A stretch of DNA of 64,000 nucleotides from Coffea arabica (taxonomy: Eukaryota > Streptophyta > Magnoliopsida > Gentianales > Rubiaceae). Location of the stretch: positions 8,000,501 through 8,064,500 of the forward strand of contig NC_092317.1 of the NCBI RefSeq assembly GCF_036785885.1, read 5' to 3'. Of this stretch, positions 61,544-64,000 are shown in pieces (position 1 is the first letter of the stretch; the number at the start of each line of letters is the position of its first letter). The notes beneath the pieces were generated by a model. The model was not told the origin of the DNA, ran no database searches, and saw only the letters and a list, made by a program, of their open reading frames with translations. The position numbers were made by a program, and so were the translations under genes.

Positions 61544-62177
61544 TAGGGGTGACAATTCTTGACACGACTCCAAAATACGATTCGAATCTAATATGAATTA
61601 GCGAGTATGGGTTTACTCATCACGAGTTCGGGTCAAATTCAGATCAAATCCGAATGTCCCACTAAGAAAATAGGTCCAATTCAGGTCAACTCACTGGTTG
61701 ACCTATTTGACCTGTTTAATATATAATTTTATAATCTAATTAATAAATTAGAGGCATAAAGTAAATAAAAAAACTAACTAAGGCTATAAATTAGTATTAT
61801 AAGAATGGAATCATGAATATTATGTGAAAATAAGGTATTTTATTTGTGAAAGTGTCGTAATTTTGTTTTTGTTCATAATTTTTTTGTACAAAAAGAAAAA
61901 TAAAAAATTACAACGAGATTGGGTTGTAATTTTATATATTCTTATGGAAACTCCATTATAAAAAAAAATCCACCATACTACCAAGCTGAGAAGGTTAAAA
62001 AAAGTATTAAACAAATAGGTTATTCAAGTCAAGTTCGGATAACCCACAAATTAACGAGTCATGTGGTCAAAAAAATTGACCCATTTAAATTTTTGGGTCG
62101 GATTTGGGTGGACGTGTTGGTTAGAATACCTCAGTCTCAATCCGACCTGCAAACCCACGGCCCGACCTGCCACCCCT
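61544..62177. mobile_element. Non-autonomous Mutator-like element (634 bp), GGGTCGG-rich ends
   Basis: Begins TAGGGGTGACAA and ends CCACCCCT, flanked by the perfect 9-bp direct repeat ATCTTTGAT at 61535-61543 and 62178-62186. The outer regions carry repeated (T)GACC and GGGTC motifs in opposite orientation and the core is AT-only. No coding capacity. Confidence 0.85.
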
Positions 62178-62186
62178 ATCTTTGAT

Positions 62187-63024
62187 GCTTGGGATTTTAT
62201 TTATTTATTTATTTATTTTGGGCTTGAAGTTTAGAATCTATTCATATTACATTGTTAGATTGATCTTTGGCATCTTATAATTTCGTGAAATTTTGTAGAA
62301 AAATACATAATACATATAAGTGACAATTTTAAATTAGTCATTTTAATGTGTAATGGAATAATTAATTTGTTTTAGAATGTAAGAGAAAATCTAGTAAAGT
62401 TAACTCATAGACAACGAAATAAAATTAGAGAGGAGGTAATATTGCCTCCTCAAAATAAAAATGGAATAATAGAAGGACAAATAACATTACTTTTTTTTGA
62501 CATAGATTAGTACCTATCTTTAACAAAATCTTTGTTTCAATCCGGCCCAACTCCTCATGTCTTGTTGGCTTGGTGGATTGGGTCTGACCTAATCAGGAAT
62601 CTTTCAACTGATGCCAATCCTAATAACTCATAAACTTTGTGATTAAACTCTAATAACTTTCAAGTTTCACATAGCATTAATTGTTTGAGCTCAAGCTTTA
62701 AAGTTTAAATTCAATCGTCACCGGGGTCAAGATGACCTTTAACGAAGAAGCTTGCAAGTTCTCGGTTCATTTACAATTACACCCCTAACATAAACTAAAT
62801 AATAGAAAAGGGAAGACGATTAATCCCAGTACATTTGGTTGACCCATAATTAATGCATATTGTGAAAAGCCTAACAAACTTTATGAGTTATCCCAAATTT
62901 TAACAGAGAATAGATTAATGCAATAAGTGTCCAATTAATGAATTCTAAGAGACGCCTAAAGATCTCATTTCCATTTTGTGTTTTGTGGAAATGATCATTG
63001 AATGAAACACACCACTACTTGGCC
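62187..63024. other. Upstream region of defensin-like copy B
   Basis: From about 62680 the sequence follows 55520 onward (GTTTGAGCTCAAGCTT, GAAGCTTGCAAGTTC, ATTAATGCATAT, AAACTTTATGAGTTATCCC, TCTCATTTCCATTT), so promoter DNA was duplicated along with the gene. No other gene seen. Confidence 0.5.
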
Positions 63025-63032
63025 TATATAAA
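63025..63032 (+). promoter_or_regulatory. TATA box of defensin-like copy B
   Basis: TATATAAA, 69 bases before the ATG at 63094, in the same context as in copy A. Confidence 0.75.
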
Positions 63033-63093
63033 GGATACACAAGAACAAGTTTGAGCAGCCAACACTCGTATTTGCACCCATCTTTCCTCCAAA

Positions 63094-63687
63094 ATGTCAA
63101 AAATTCTCATCTTCTGTTGCATTCTCTCCCTTCTCTTTGTCATCAATTTGGGTACTTTTTCTTTTCACTCTACCCTCTCAATCCTTGTTATGATAAGAAA
63201 AATATGCACCATAGTGAAAAAGAACGAATAGTTATTCTGTGAATTAGCATATATTTAGCCATCTTAGACTTGTTACGTATTACCTTTTTGACAAATATAT
63301 GTATACACACACACACACACACCAGTTTAAGTTACATAAAATTGACATTTTCTTATTGAAAAAATGAAACCAATTTCATCATGTAAAAAAAAAAAAGAAA
63401 AAGAAAACAGGGTTATTTTATTATACATTTAGTTAATTTTGTAGACTTAGAATTAATACTAACCTAAAATCTTTCTCACACTTTTTGCAGCCGAAGTGCC
63501 AAATGCAGGAGGTTTTGGGGATTCGAAAACTAGAAGAGTGATTCTGGGAAAGAGATCAAATAGAATATTGTGTATTAGAGATTGCAGCAGACTGTATCCA
63601 AACTCCACAGCCAATTGTTTCAGGTTACGCTTTGGAAAATGCCTCTGCTATTGCTATGTACCGGACAGCCCTTCTTCTCCTCACTAA
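63094..63687 (+). CDS. Defensin-like secreted six-cysteine peptide, copy B (intact)
   Basis: Two exons, 63094-63151 and 63491-63687, with a GT-AG intron splitting a codon after its first base, encode 84 residues. Exon 1 is a signal peptide (MSKILIFCCILSLLFVINL), with cleavage expected shortly after the exon junction. The mature peptide has a linker (EVPNAGGFGDSK), a basic stretch (RRVILGKR), then six cysteines spaced C-x3-C-x10-C-x7-C-x-C-x-C. C-x3-C followed later by C-x-C is the hallmark of the cysteine-stabilised alpha-beta fold of plant defensin-like (DEFL/LCR) peptides, and the intron after the signal peptide is the usual DEFL gene structure. The peptide is likely exported to the apoplast; role (defence or signalling) cannot be told. 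The cysteine region contains PNSTANC, with a possible N-glycosylation site (NST). Upstream TATA at 63025. Confidence 0.82.
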
Positions 63688-64000
63688 TTTATCCATGTTA
63701 ATGTGTCTGAATGAGGGCCTATATGTAACATCCCAGCTTTAATATATATATATATATATCAGCAATTCAAGGTTTATTGGATTATATTATGGGTTAATTC
63801 TACTTTGTCCCCCCAAACTTTGGCTGATAACCCACTTCAGTCCCTCAACTTCAAAATGGGACATTTAAGTCCTTAAACTTGTAAATACCTCCCAATTAAG
63901 GAAAATTGTTGACAGAATCCTGAATGCCGTTGGTGATCGAAATGTCTCATTTTATAAGTTTAGAGATTTAAGTGTCCCATTTTATAAGTTTAGGGATTTA
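63688..64000. other. 3' flank of copy B and start of a repeat cut by the window edge
   Basis: (TA)n at 63741-63759. From about 63793 (GGTTAATTCTACTTTGTCCCC, GTCCCTCAACTT, CATTTTATAAGTTTAG repeated at 63949 and 63977) this looks like the left part of a MITE or other element whose right end is outside the window. Confidence 0.5.

Overview
The window is nuclear DNA of a eudicot plant. The genes have GT-AG introns, intergenic DNA is AT-rich, and it is crowded with small transposable elements (MITEs, SINEs, Mutator-like elements). Gene content and protein sequences look like an asterid, but I cannot name the species. No LTR retrotransposon, rRNA, bona fide tRNA or organellar insert was recognised.

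Layout. Bases 1-2204 hold the last three exons of a zinc-type alcohol dehydrogenase-like gene (+). Next come a single-exon SURF6/Rrp14 ribosome-biogenesis gene (3075-4169, +), the five-exon ubiquitin-conjugating enzyme gene UBC27 (8548-13253, +) and an intronless two-RRM UBA2-type RNA-binding protein gene (14666-16030, +) with a SINE just upstream. From about 17 to 30 kb there is gene-poor, repeat-rich DNA with one possible 48-residue membrane peptide (17714-17860, -). A seven-exon CDK-like kinase of the At1g54610/IBS1 type follows (30018-35774, +), then a small gene for an 88-residue basic protein (37877-38143, +) and the fourteen-exon mitochondrial pyruvate dehydrogenase E1 beta gene (38772-44443, -). 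The last 20 kb are accessory: a 2.86-kb Mutator-like element with long palindrome-rich inverted repeats (48016-50871), a nested MITE/SINE cluster (52.5-53.7 kb), a frameshifted SAUR pseudogene (58666-59173), and two paralogous secreted six-cysteine defensin-like genes about 6.7 kb apart. The upstream defensin-like copy (56398-56970) is frame-shifted by a perfect 47-bp tandem duplication; the downstream copy (63094-63687) is intact.

The housekeeping genes (ribosome assembly, ubiquitination, RNA binding, a kinase, mitochondrial pyruvate oxidation) are functionally unrelated neighbours, as expected in a plant chromosome arm. The features most worth a second look are the palindrome-rich Mutator-like element, the defensin-like pair with its disruption and its MITE empty site, and several very short poly(A)-ended insertions flanked by target-site duplications. 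All exon boundaries were worked out by eye from splice sites, reading-frame phase and family similarity; no alignment or transcript was available.
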